A stretch of 64,000 nt of DNA, from NCBI GenBank assembly GCA_015178975.1, contig WHVD01000003.1, forward strand, positions 1,736,001-1,800,000. Direction: 5' to 3'. Of the stretch, positions 32,501 to 44,900 are shown piece by piece. Made by a program: the position numbers and the translations under genes. Source of the DNA: Hysterangium stoloniferum (taxonomy: Eukaryota > Basidiomycota > Agaricomycetes > Hysterangiales > Hysterangiaceae). The notes under the pieces are model-generated. The model was given only the letters and a program-made list of their open reading frames with translations. It did no database searches and was not told the DNA's origin. Every line of letters begins with the position of its first letter. Position 1 is the stretch's first letter.

Positions 32501-33298
32501 GCTGAATATTGTCCATTCCCAGTGAACGGCCGAAGCAGACTCTGATTGAATTCCGACACTTCCAAACTGAGTACTGAACCTCAACGATCGAATTGAAATC
32601 ACCAGAAAATTCATCAACAGTAATCTGGTGAGTGTAGCAGCCTGTTCAAGACGTGATGACTACCCCGTGGCCAAACAGATAGGAGTTAAATTACTTGTTA
32701 ACGTGAATACTTAAACTTCAGGTGAAACATTAAACGCTCATTTCGGTTTCAACCCGTTTGGTGGACCAATGAATTGGAAATTGTATATTTCTTAAATTCA
32801 TCTGTCGACTAGTCTAATATCCTAATAATATCACTCTTTATATTGAACTTAGAGTAGACAATGTACGTGTTGCAGAGTATAAACATTAACCTAATCAACT
32901 GTATCACCAGCTCAGGGGGCAGATATTAAGACTAGTCACCAGACGAATTTAAAAATTATAGAATTTCCAATTCATGGGATCTCGTCAGTTCCACAAGTCG
33001 CGTTGATATTGAGATGAGCGTTTATGTAATTTCTTGTGGTTGGTTTAAGGGCTGACGGGCTGTCGTTGCTCATTTCAAGTAATCAAATCAAGAAGCAGCT
33101 GGAGGTAATATGTACTGATTTTTGGCCACGGGGTCTAATACTCATCGCGTCTTTGAACAGGCTGCTAACACTAGATTTAGTGCTGACGAATTCTCTGGTG
33201 AGTTTAATTCGATCGTTGAGCTTCAATACTCATTTTGGAAGTGCTTGGAATGCAACCAGAGTCTGCTTCGGCCGCTCACCGGGAATGGGTCATTCAGC
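32501..33298. repeat. 800-bp imperfect inverted repeat
   Basis: The left arm (32501-32822) and right arm (about 32930-33298) are complementary along their length. GCTGAAT...CATTCCC pairs with GGGAATGGGTCATTCAGC at the outer ends. CGGCCGAAGCAGACTCTG, CTCAACGATCGAATT, GCAGCCTGTTC and CCCCGTGGCCAAA recur inverted in the middle. CCAATGAATTGGAAATTG / GAATTTCCAATTCATGG lie near the loop. The loop is about 107 bases. By eye arm identity is about 75-80% in the outer half and lower inside. Small frames in the right arm are not convincing genes. Confidence 0.85.
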
Positions 33299-35234
33299 AT
33301 GGCGATGTTTGACATGCGAACTCATGGTCGCAGCCAGGAAGTGCTAAAGGTTCGATCAGAGTGATTTGGCTTGACCATCTATACATGTATGAGAGCGGAG
33401 GACGTATTCTGAGCGGTCTAGGCCACGGGGGAGAAGATACGAAATGACGAGTGACGAGAAGAACCATGGGTGGAGGGAGTCAACGTCTAGCTGGAACGTG
33501 TATTCCAAATGGAATATTATAATAGTCATACAGAAACTTAGAAGGGCAGGGAAGATAGCTGTAGCAGTGTAACGTTTTGGAGCAGTCGGAATGACATCAT
33601 ATCAACGCGGAAAAGTATTTTCAAAATATTTCAAGTGAGTCTAACGTCGCTCAGTGCTCGCCTCAATCGTAGTCAAAAGACATATGAAGTACTTCCATAA
33701 TTAGTAATAGATTTGAGAAAGGAAGTTGGGGCCAAGCGTTTTTGAACAGTAAAAGAGAAAATTTCCCAGTAGTCTACTATGTAGGCTCGATGGATTGTCG
33801 GGACGTTCCGAGAACCCTTAAGACGAATGAAAAGTTCGCGATATATCATTCGCAGGGGGAAAGTCGGCGATGTGGAGCGGGCTATGAATGAATCATACAT
33901 CATGCCAGCAGTCGTTATGAATCGGTGAAAGTTCATGACGACGATTAAAGCGGGCGGAATTAAACGAAGGGGCCGTAGCTTCGTACGCTTACATATTTTT
34001 CATTTAAGCGATGATAAAATTAGAGAGAGAGAAATGAAACCGGGTTTTATGGGGAAAATCTTGTCATTGAAAAGGTAAGTTAACATCACAGGTTCTTGTA
34101 GGCGCCTAATCACTGGGTGAGGTCCATTGGTCCGACAAACACACCTGACTAGAGATTTGGTGCAGGCTTGCTGAAAATCCGTAATGCTGTGCTCAGAACT
34201 TGGAGGAAGTCGCAGAGTTGGACAAGCCGACCGGAACTCTCGCAATGGGGTCAGGTGGAATTGTTGGGAGTGTTCGGCATTATCGGCATGGCACCCTGAA
34301 TGCCGAGCGATTTTTTCACTTTTCTCTCTCTCATGCTTGGATGCTAAGCCCAGAGGATGAAATTATTTATTCGGTATTCGGGGGTTGAGGTAATCACGCC
34401 TCATCGATTGACTCTCATGTTGAAACCAGTGTCAAAAAGCTACCGGTAACACAAGTAGCCGCTTGTGAAACACATGCCGATGACCCCTGGCGGTTGATTA
34501 TTATATACAGGAGACATCGCATCGGAATGGAGAGTGACTCGTGATGCTTTCTTTGTTCTCGCCTGTGTTGCGTACCTGCATCACCAATATGGAGGATAGA
34601 CATGGGGTTGGACGGTTTGGGTCACGAGTTTGTGTTGTCTGTATATCATATGTATCTAATTTATGTTCTGCGGGCGCACGGAGAAGACAGGAAGGATTGG
34701 ATTTTTCGAGTCAGACTTCTGGATGTCCAATCCTTGTCGACTCTCCATGAGAGAAAAATCTTAAAGGTAGGACCATTTCAGAAGGGGTGTATGTGGAATA
34801 AATAACGGCGTGTTGCTCCCACGTATGCGGCATTAATAGCTGCGGAGAATTGTTGATTAAATAGCTGGTTATTTGTGGTCACATGCCATCTGTTACCGCC
34901 ATTTTTGTATCTCCAGGGCGCCATGGTAGATTTTCTAGATCTTTCCCGGAACCAGCTGGGGACACATGATTAACTGCGCTTTGGTTCGTTAGAAGCGGTC
35001 GGAATTTGCCAGGCGTTCTTTATATGAGTATTTGATTGGAAGCTATGGTTTTTTTATTTATTTATTACTGTAATGAGAAGCGATATGGATGCTTATTATT
35101 CCTCATGTGTTTTACCATTCTCCCACTGAATTCTTTTTTGAAGTCGAGAATGTCGCATATGCATAGACGCCCATGACAAGCGCTCACTTCGGTCACGCTT
35201 TTAAGTCATCGGTAAACCTTTGGAGTCAGATTTT
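33299..35234. other. Intergenic region upstream of the glutamate dehydrogenase gene
   Basis: No gene that I can support; frames are below 90 codons and lack domains. The last part should contain the promoter of the gene at 35303. Confidence 0.45.
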
Positions 35235-35235
35235 G

Positions 35236-35243
35236 CATATAAA
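35236..35243 (+). promoter_or_regulatory. TATA-like box of the glutamate dehydrogenase gene
   Basis: GCATATAAAG lies about 60 bases before the ATG at 35303, the only clear TATA-like string in that leader. Confidence 0.5.
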
Positions 35244-35302
35244 GCCTACAAAAACCTAGAACAAACCTATTATTCCAGTTTCTGTTACCCAGCCAGCTTG
35301 CA

Positions 35303-38300
35303 ATGTTCCAAAAGCCAATGACGAATGGTGACGGTGGCTTGAAACCCTCGCTCACCCCAGACCTCTCCCGCGTTGGCACCCCAAGTAGCGATACCTCGGT
35401 GCACAAAGTGAAGAATGTTCCCGGTTATATGACCCCTACCTTTCTGGGAAAGAATGACCAAAGAGCCAGAGTGCAAGAGATTGTCGCCGCAAAAGGATTT
35501 ATCGCTCGAGAGCTTGTCAAGAACGAGGTCATCTGGTTCTATGACAACCTAGGTATTGACGACACATATTTCGCCACTCAAAATCCCGACAATATATCAG
35601 ACCATATCTTGGCCTTGTACGCTGCGAAGGTGTATAAAACCCATTGAAAGAGTGTGCTGTCACTAATCCTGATTAACGTGTCTCTCACCCAGGTCCTTGC
35701 ATATACCAAGCACGACCCAGATCAGTTAGTCATTGATCTCGAGCGTATCACGAAGCCCGGCGACGAGTCCGCGGGTCGTCCGGAAGGCGCTTTTTTCATT
35801 CACACCAGTCCTCCCGGAGTCAGCTCGACCGAGGGACCAGGAGCTACATGTGAGCGTCGGTGAGTGGCTCTTCAGCCTAAGCGAACGTCTTTCTCACCCA
35901 ACTATGCTACAGAATCGACCAAATATTCTTAGACAATTCTACACCCTCCCAGGCGTACAGGCTTGAGACGTACCGTTCTACAGGTGCGGTCTCAGCCCGC
36001 AGCTCTCAACAGCTTCGGTGTTACTTCGTCGCACGATGCTCCTTCCCTACTCCACCGCCTGCCTCGATATTAAACGAGGAGGGACTGATGGATATTAAGA
36101 AAGTGTCCGACCTTAGCTTTCTGGAGAAGGTTAGCGCGAACACTTTGGAGATCTATGAGAATGTGATGCGCAACGTCGAGACAAGGCATGGCCCTGTCAT
36201 TGAGGTGTTTGAGGTAGAAAATACACGCGAAAGGAGGATTGTTATTGGGTATAAGGCAAGCAGCTTTCCTTGAGAAGTCAATCTGCATGATTGTTGATTA
36301 GTTATCAAAATAGATGGGTGGGACGTCGCATTTCTTCAGGTATGACATCACGCGTTTCCCGAGTAATCCGTTCACCTAATGGAAGCCCACAGCGCGCTCT
36401 CCGATCTCTACCACTACTACCAGCTCTACTCCGCCCGAAAATACGTCGAGCAATTCTCGAATGGTATCACCATTATCTGTCTGTCCCTCCCCTTTTTAGC
36501 GCCCAAAACCCAGTTCCACTGACATGTTGTCCATCCACAGCGCTCTACCTCAACCCCCTCCCCAACTCAACTGGCCCTCCAATCGAAGAATGCATTTTCC
36601 AGATCGTCAAGGAAATCTCCCTCCTCTTCTGTCTCCCAGACAACCCCTTTTTCCGTACAGGTCCCGAGGATCAAGGTGCAGGACACGCGGTCCAAGAGGC
36701 CACCTACGCATACTGTGGCTCGATATTCGCACAACATTTCTGCAATCGTCTCGGCCCGGCCTATATTTCATTGAAGAATGTGTTGGATGAGACGAATCCG
36801 GCTCATGCGGAAGTGTTGAATGAAATTAAGAAAAGGTTTAGAGAGGAGACGTTTACCAGGGAAAGTATTTTGAACGTGGTTAAGGCGTATCCTGAGTTGG
36901 TGAGTCTATTGCGGGTCATGTGACGAGCTTGTGTTGATCAGCTTGGTCGATAGATTAGAATGCTGTATGTGCACTTCGCGATGACCCATTACCCTACCAT
37001 GGATGAGTCTATGTCGATGATGTACGTGTTTATTCCTTCATATTTTTATCTTATCCTCTTACAAACCTCTTACATACTCAGGCCAACCCTCTCCTATCAG
37101 CGTCTCCGCACCGAAGTCCCTCTTAGCGACGAGGAGCTCTTCGTAAAAATCAAGAAGACAACTCAAAGCAAGCACGATGCGCAGGTCATGGAAAGCTTCC
37201 TCATATTCAACAAGTATGTTGTTTCACTCTTTCCTCATCACTCAACGCTGACTATACATTACTTCGGGGCCAACAGACACGTCCTTAAAACCAACTTTTA
37301 CCAACCCACCAAAGTGGCACTCTCGTTCCGGCTCGCACCAGACTTTTTACCCGACATTGAATACCCAAAGAAGCCTTTTGGAATCTTTTTCGTTATCGGT
37401 ATGTCGTCATCACTATCGACGGGGGGGATGATGCAGTCCTAATGTTACGCTGGGAAGGTTCTGAATTCCGTGGCTTCCATATCCGTTTCAAAGACGTTGC
37501 GAGAGGAGGTATTAGGATTGTCATGTCGAAAGGGAGAGAGTGAGGTTTCCTGTTGTTGTGCATTGAGATGTCTGAACCCTGACCGTCATACTTTTCGATA
37601 GGATGTATTCCATCAATCAGCGTATGCTGTAAGTAACATGCTAGCAGCTGTCGGGGTTTGAGCTAATGCTTTTGGGGTATGGATAGATTTGACGAAAACT
37701 ACGCATTGGCGTCGACGCAGTCGCTGAAGAATAAGGACATCCCTGAGGGTGGGTCTAAAGGAACAATTCTACCTTCGTAGGTTCTATCGCATTTCCTTTC
37801 GAAGCTTTGACGCTCACGGTGCAATGATGTAGACTCGGTGCATCTCCAAGACTTTGTTTCGAGAAGTATGTCGATGTGCGTAGACAATTGTCTTGTTGAT
37901 CTGGCTGGGCTCTAACGTTTATCGTTCTCAAACAGGCCATGATCGATCTCCTTATTCCGGGAACAACACCCGGAATCAAGAACCCCATTGTTGATCTCTA
38001 TGCGAAGCCCGAGTTGTTGTTCTTCGGACCTGATGGTCAGTCTCGTGTTGCTTTGACTCCTGTTTCCGGCGCCATGCTAACAGTACAATTGACAATAGAG
38101 GGTACTGCCGAGATGATGGACTGGGCCGCCCGTACGTTCTTTGTCCTCTTTCCGCATCTTCCGTTTGTTGATGCAAGTGCCACTTCTAGTCCATGCTCGC
38201 ACCCGCGGCGCCACCACGTGGTGGAAATCCTTCACAACCGGTAAAAGTGCCTCCAAACTCGGCGGTGTCCCACACGACGTATATGGCATGACATCCCTCT

Positions 38301-39588
38301 CCGTCCGGCAGTACGTCCTAGGGATTTACAAACACCTCGGGCTGCGCGAGAAAGACGTCACAAAGCTGCAGACTGGTGGTCCCGATGGCGATTTGGGCTC
38401 GAATGAGATATTGTTGAGCTCGGACAAGACCATTGCGGTTATTGATGGAAGTGGGGTGTTGGCGGATCCATTAGGCATAAACAGGGTGGAGTTGGTGAGG
38501 TTGGCGAAGTTGAGGGTTCCAGTGTCGCACTTCGATACGAGTAAGTTGGGCAAGGATGGGTATCTTGTGAAGGTAGAGGATCAGGATGTCAAGTTGCCTT
38601 GTGAGTGGCTGTCATTTTGGAGCGGGTTGGCGATGGATGCTGATTGCGTGTTCTATGCAGCCGGAGAGATTGTTGCGGATGGCACTGACTTCCGAAATTC
38701 GGCGCATTTGCGTTTCAAGGCGGATATCTTTGTACCTTGTGGTGGACGGTATGTCTTCTCCCGAACTCCCTTGAGTAGTGTATGCTGATGGTTGTATACA
38801 GACCGGAGGCCGTCAACATATCGAATGTAGGCGCCCTTGTCGACCATGAGGGTAAACCTCACTTCAAATACATCGTCGAGGGTGCGAATTTGTTCTTCTC
38901 GCAGCAAGCGCGGTTGTTCCTCGAGAAGCGCAAAGTTGTCTTGTATAAGGACTCCAGCGCAAATAAGGTATGCTTAGCACCATATCCTGTATACCTCCTC
39001 TGATTGTTAATGGTCAGGGTGGTGTAACTTGCTCCTCTCTCGACGTCCTGGCTGGTCTCAGCTTAGACGACACGGCCTTCTTTGACCTCATGACGTTCAA
39101 AGACGGCAAACCAACCGAGTTCTACAACAATTATGTCAAAGACATCCAGCAAAAGATCACCGAAAACGCAGCAGCCGAGTTCAACTGCATACACAAGGAG
39201 CACGCGCGGCTTAAGGGCAGCAAGCCTAGGACGATCATCAGTGACGAGCTGTCGCTGACTATTACGGAGCTGCAGGATAAGCTAGAACAGTCAGATCTGT
39301 TCGATGATGTGCCAAGTAGGAGGGGCGTGCTGTCCAAGGCAATTCCACAGACGTTGTTGAAGAAGGTCGGGTTGGATGAGTTGATGCACAGGCTACCGGA
39401 GCAGTACCAGAGGGCGTTGTTTGCAAGCTGGGTGGCCTCTCATTTCGTGCGTTTTTTGTTGTCTTATCCATTTATCTGTTTGACTGATTGTATGGATATA
39501 ATTTTGATAGATTTACAAGTATGGTGTCGTGGCTTCGAACGTGGACTTCTACCATTTCATCCGCGATCTATCTGTGCAACAAAAATAA
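35303..39588 (+). CDS. GDH2: NAD-specific glutamate dehydrogenase (about 19 introns)
   Basis: Catabolic enzyme converting glutamate to 2-oxoglutarate and ammonia with NAD+. Family landmarks in order: VPGYMTPTFLGKNDQRARVQ, RHGPVIEVFEV, FSALSDLYHYYQLYSARKYV, RMLYVHFAMTHYP, KPFGIFFVIG, GFHIRFKDVARGGIRIVMS, PEGGSKGTIL, TTWWKSFTTGKSASKLGG, TGGPDGDLGSNEIL, PSGEIVADGTDFRN, IVEGANLFFSQQARLFLEKR, FIRDLSVQQK. Introns read by eye include 35630-35692, 35860-35912, 36256-36313 (GC-AG), 36340-36392, 36479-36540, 36900-36953, 37022-37081, 37214-37276, 37399-37457 and a last one near 39448-39513. All keep frame. Length (about 1,040 residues) suits the large fungal NAD-GDH class. No disabling lesion seen. The start is the ATG shortly after a TATA-like box. 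Confidence 0.94.
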
Positions 39589-39754
39589 TATCCGTATTGC
39601 CCGACCATTCATTTCTTTCTAAAATCGCTTCTAGGCCCTTTAGACTTAATATATATCTTGTTGTTCACTTGCACTAAAACCTTATTTGCATTCACTTTAT
39701 CGAATACAGCGCAATAATCCTACATTACAGATAAAATAGCTAGTACTTCTTCCT

Positions 39755-41078
39755 TCAGATTGTAACGATCATTTTTCCTGCCGTAGTGTTTGATTCCATG
39801 TCTCGATGGGCATCCTGGATGTTGTCCATGGTGTATACCTATATTGGACTTAGAATAATTTTGCGAATCCAAATGCTTCTCTCACCGCATGGATGTACGT
39901 TCTGAGAGGCCCTGCGCCCTTCTCACCTGTCAGTTTATCTGCGATAGTCGTTTTGAAGCGATGGATAAGCTCGGCTTGATACTCGAGAGAACGAGACCGG
40001 AGCGTGCTGCCTTGAATCCGTAGCCGTTTATAGAGCACTGGTCCCAAGTTGACCGAGGAAACTTCTGCACCTGTCACGATACTTTGTATTCAGCCGAAAA
40101 TAAATCAAGATCATTAGAAACAAATCACCGCTCATGAGAGCTAACATGGTCATACGGCCGTCAACGGCAAGCGAATCGATGTTTTTGTTGAAGTGACTCT
40201 GTCCTGGGAAATCAATAATGATGTCGACGCCCTTTCCGTCAGTGATCTTCTTCACTTCTGCGGCGAAATCCTGCGTTTTGTAATTCACAGCGTGTGTAGG
40301 CCCACCGGGGAGGCTAAGAAGCCATTCGAGCTTGTCGGATGTAGAGGCCGTGGAAATTACATTCTTCCTATGATGGGTGCAGTTCGGATAGTATATGATA
40401 AAATTAACATCGAACTTACGCATTCCAAAAACGCGCAAGTTGGTTTGCGGCGACACCGACACCACTGGCTCCGGTGTGTATCAGTGCATTCTCTCCCGCC
40501 TTGATTTCGGCGATTGATAGAGCCTGGAAGGCTGCATTCCATGTGAACGTTGACATCAAAGCACGCATGTCCACTCAAAAGATACCTGTAAGCCAGTTCT
40601 CAGGTACAGCAGCCGCTTCCACCCATGACAATGTGCTTGGTTTGCGCCAGATGTGGGATCCATAGACGGCTACGTATTCAGCGTAGGCACCCTGAAATCT
40701 CAGTGAGGTTTTCATTTATTGAGCATATTAGTAATAATCATACTCCTCCAACAAGCCCCAAAACTTCATCGTTGATCTTCCACTCTGTGGCTTCGCTCCC
40801 GGCCTCTGCGATCGTGCCAGAGAACTCAACGCCGAGAATCGTACTCGAGCCTGCTGGAGGCGGATACTTCCCTTGACGTTGGGAGATGTCCATACGATTT
40901 AATCCAAATGCTTTGACCTTTCGAAATACAATACATCATATGTCATGGAGATCGCTTGAACACTAACAAAGCCTACCTTCACGAGCACTTGCTTGCTTGA
41001 TGGTGTCGGCTTAGGTGCATCGCCAATGTAAAGGCTGTCTATACCACCGGAACCACCCTTGATCAGTACAGCACGCAT
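39755..41078 (-). CDS. Quinone oxidoreductase (zeta-crystallin/PIG3-type MDR)
   Basis: NAD(P)H-dependent medium-chain reductase, probably cytosolic, acting on quinones or enones. The spliced product starts MRAVLIKGGSGGIDSLYIGD, then KAFGLNRMDISQRQGKYPPP, TILGVEFSGTIAEAG, HTGASGVGVAANQLARVFG (nucleotide-binding loop), HAVNYKTQDFAAEV, GVDIIIDFPGQSHF, LAVDGRMTMLALMSG, LYKRLRIQGSTLRSRS and ends RDMESNTTAGKMIVTI. First intron 40918-40976. The last intron (GTGAGAGAAG...ATATAG, about 39835-39880) must be spliced to reach the conserved C-terminus; otherwise the frame stops early at 39850. It lacks the catalytic zinc ligands of alcohol dehydrogenases, as expected for this subfamily. It is divergent from the synthase, about 830 bp apart. 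Confidence 0.9.
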
Positions 41079-41841
41079 TTAAACCGTCTTAAATAGATAA
41101 TACAGAAATGGTAGAAGAAAGAGACCCTGGGAGCAAAAAGCAAAAGAAAGAAATTGAATTACTAATCCAACAGTCGCGGTCAAGAGTTGTGTCATGTGGT
41201 AATTGCGCGATGTGACGGCGCGTCACAAACTTTCACTTTCCATAAACGGATAAATGAATGCGCAGACGAAAGAACTATGTCACTATTCCCGGCATTAATC
41301 TTATTTAATAATGTGGATATTAACTGGTGATATAGGTGGCATAAGAAGTAATGTATCGAAGTAATCTCACAGGCAACCCACAGGTGCACTAATTACGAAG
41401 CGTGTGTTTTTTGAAGGTATATGGTTGCGAAAACTACGGAATATTTGCAAGAACCAATTATTGTAATAGATTAGGGGTGTTTACTAGTTCAATTTGGGCA
41501 TTTTCGGTGCTATTGATTTCGAACATTCTTGAAAGATTGATGATGTGAGAACTCCAGCTGAGTCAGCAGTTCTTTTAAAAATTCATTGTCCTTCTGTGAT
41601 CCATCCAGGCCAAGCTTTCAAATTTGCTATGCCAGATCCAATCTGGCAACAGACAGGTCCAATCACATCATTTATTGGGTCAGAAGGTCCAAAATCAGTT
41701 ATTTTATTTTGAGATCTGCATATTTATGGAGTATCCCTTGTTATACTTCGAGCTATCACTGAAATCAAGTCTGTCAAAATCGGAGATTCGGTTATGTAAG
41801 CTTTGAAATAGGTGCTTCCATATTTACAGCGACTCCTAGAG
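41079..41841. promoter_or_regulatory. Bidirectional intergenic region between oxidoreductase and synthase
   Basis: Shared upstream region of two divergent genes, A/T-rich. Small frames inside (for example 41624-41806) have no support. I see no clear binding-site repeat. Confidence 0.45.
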
Positions 41842-41850
41842 TATAAATAA
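41842..41850 (+). promoter_or_regulatory. TATA box of the synthase gene
   Basis: GTATAAATAAAA lies about 60 bases before the ATG at 41906, the standard spacing for a fungal TATA promoter. Confidence 0.6.
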
Positions 41851-41905
41851 AAACCTGGGAGTGACGGGTGCATTGACACCACTGCGTAACGATCCCTTCA
41901 AGTAA

Positions 41906-44900
41906 ATGAACCAAACTTCCGATACTCTCTTGGATATCTTTATCAGGCTCTCAACAAATTCGCACTCAGCGGAGAAGGATGTCGTTAACTGTGCCGGTGA
42001 ATCATGGACCTATGGCGACCTTCATATCATAAGTTCACAGATTGCATCAACAATCGGCCAGCAGCACGGACCCCGCCCCACCATGGCCGTCATCTGCGAA
42101 AACCACCCTTATCTCATTGTTTTATTTCTTGCTGTATGGAAGTTAGGCGGTATTGTTGCTCCTCTCGATCCCCATGCCCCATCGGATCTTATTCATGCCA
42201 TGCTGCTGAACGTCACTCCAACATTTGTCGTTATTCCGGCCTCGGATTTTCACAATCAGAGACTAGTTCAAGGTAAATAAAAAATGATTTATCTTATATA
42301 TATAATGAGTTAATGGTGCATACAAGGCCTTGGCATTCCTATCGAAGTAATAAACCCCGAAAACAGCACAATTACAGCGCTCACTCAACGTTTCATGCAC
42401 TTATCGGCTGACGTGTCCTCTGAACTCTATCACCCGCCACAACCCGAAAATATCTGTTTATACATATATACCTCATCGGCATCCTCCATATATAATCTGA
42501 AATGTGTCCCCGTCACGCATGGCAGCATCGTCGCAAATGGTCACAAACAGCACAAATGGCTCCGCGAAAACATTCCAGGACTATGTCTTGAATCTCTCCG
42601 TGTTCTCGGATGGTCCCCATTTAGCCACATAATGAGCTTTTGCATCGATCTAGGCACCTCAGCTTTTTTGACCGGGGGATGCTATATTTTCGCGTTGACG
42701 CCATCGGATTACCATGTTAGGTCGAGTTCCACAATCGACCGCCAGTACGATGTGCCGATACAACTCTTGGAAGCTATTTTCGAGCATGAGCCAGATGTGT
42801 TTGGTGCCGTTCCATGGATTCTTGACGGCTTTTTAGCGGCCTGGAAAGCAGAAATAGATCCTGCGAAGCGCGATCGCATCACTACCTCCCTTCGGAAATT
42901 TAAATACTATATTTCTTCAGGGGCAGCAACTAACGACGATAGCATCGAATGGGCTAAAGAACACCACCTCCCAGTATTCATCATTATGGGCATGACTGAG
43001 CTCAGAGGTGAGTCCTTTCGTTAAAACAATAGTTTTAATAACATTTTTATTCTCTGAATGCCGTAGGTGCATTGTTTTACTCTCATGTTTCTGATGTTGC
43101 GCTTGGCTGGGATATCAATGGTTCTTGTATTGATGCTACGTTCACACTGATTGACGAAAAGGGGGATCCCACTGACACTGGTCCGTTATAATCTACCCTT
43201 TAATTCAGTTCTTCGTCTCACACCACGGTGGTACACAGAAGGCGAATTATGTGTTTCAAGCAGAATGATCTGCAATGGTTATTTGAATTCCGATAGCGGT
43301 GCTTTCACAGAAGATGGTCATGGTCTTGTCAACTTCAGAACTGGAGATATTTATAGGCGTACGCCGGATTCAAAACGACTAATTTGGAAAGGTCGTATAG
43401 ACGACTTTATTCAGGTGCCAGTGATTTTCATTTTGACGAAACATTCCTAAATCTATAGTTATTGCTTAGCTCAAATCCGGCGAAAGTCTGGACCCTCGTA
43501 ACGTCGAGAAGGCTCTCAATGGGTGCGCCGCAGTTGCACATTGCTGCGTGGTCGGAAACACGTTCTCTTCCAGCGCTGCTGACTTTGTGTGTGCTATTAT
43601 TGAAATAACGCCTGATGGAGCAGCAAACATTGACTCATCCATGGCGGACATTTCGAAAGCCTTGGCCGCCATCAATCGCAACCTGCCGCCACCTCTGCGC
43701 ATTGCTTGGTCAAGGGTCCTAATACTGGACGAAGATCAGCACATTCCGTACACGAGGAAGCGGATAATTTTTAGAAAGAAGTTACAGGCGTTATTCGGGG
43801 ATAGACTACTGGCATTTTTAAACAAGTCTGCCAGCGTAGGAAAGCCACAACCCCATTTGCAATCTGTCGCCACAACTGGCTTCGACAGAAATGGGATTGT
43901 GAATATTGTCCTCGATATCGTCTCCGATGTACTGCACATTCCTCCCTCAATCTTACAAGCGAGCTCGGATTCTACTTTCGCAGAAGTAAGTTGACAACTG
44001 ATGTATCTAGGTCAAGTTCGTTATAATGCGTGCATCAGCTAGGAATGGATTCAGCTATGGCCACGACAATTATAAACAGATTAAACCAGGCACTTCGATT
44101 ATCCCTCCCACCTAATACTTGCCATACATACATTGATGTGACATCTTTGACGGGTTTCATTTGCGAACTGTCCATCTCAGGTCCACCTCCTCCCCCGCGC
44201 CCCTCTCAGATAACGGATCCAGGCGGAAAGTACTACGTCAACGAACCCATCGCAATAGTTGGACAGTCAATGCGACTTCCCGGGGGTATCGGCGATGCAG
44301 AATCTCTCTGGAAGGCGCTGGTCGAGCGACGCAAGGACATCTTGACTGCGACTCCCCCAGACCGCTGGGACCATGCAAGCTTTCAGGACAGCTCTTCCTC
44401 GACTTGTGAAATCACATTCGAACGATCGGGATTCATTGATATCGCAAGTTATGACAACGCATTCTTCGGAATTCCGGCGCCAGAAGCGTTGTACGTGTCA
44501 CCGACGACGAGATTAGTCCTTGAAACAGCCTTTGAAGCACTCGAGAATGCGAACATTCCCATTTCAAAAGTAAAAGGGACAGACATGGGCGTCTTCGTCG
44601 CAGCTGGTCTAGATAGTGGTTATAGCGAGTTATTGCAGTGTGAAAAAGGTTATGGTGGTAAGGCCCTCTCCGGCTTGACTATTCCTCTCGTTACTTACTC
44701 GTATGCATAGCGTTCGGTCGACATTACGGGACTGGGATTGCCAGTAGTGCTGCCTGTGGACGACTCAGCTAGTTCGTCTCTGACCGTTCACATACACACT
44801 TTGTTGATTGGCTACGTGTAGTTTACTGGACATACATGGTCCATCATTGACGGTTGAAACAGCTTGCAGCGGAGGTCTTGTTGCACTTGATCAAGGTGAC

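Noticed and set aside
33036-33364. Two overlapping frames (103 and 80 codons) as genes
   Set aside because: They lie inside the right arm of the inverted repeat, overlap each other and show no domain.
39850-40077. Oxidoreductase ending at 39850 (FGFAKLF)
   Set aside because: That frame runs into an intron; splicing GTGAGAGAAG...ATATAG gives the conserved C-terminus ending at 39755.
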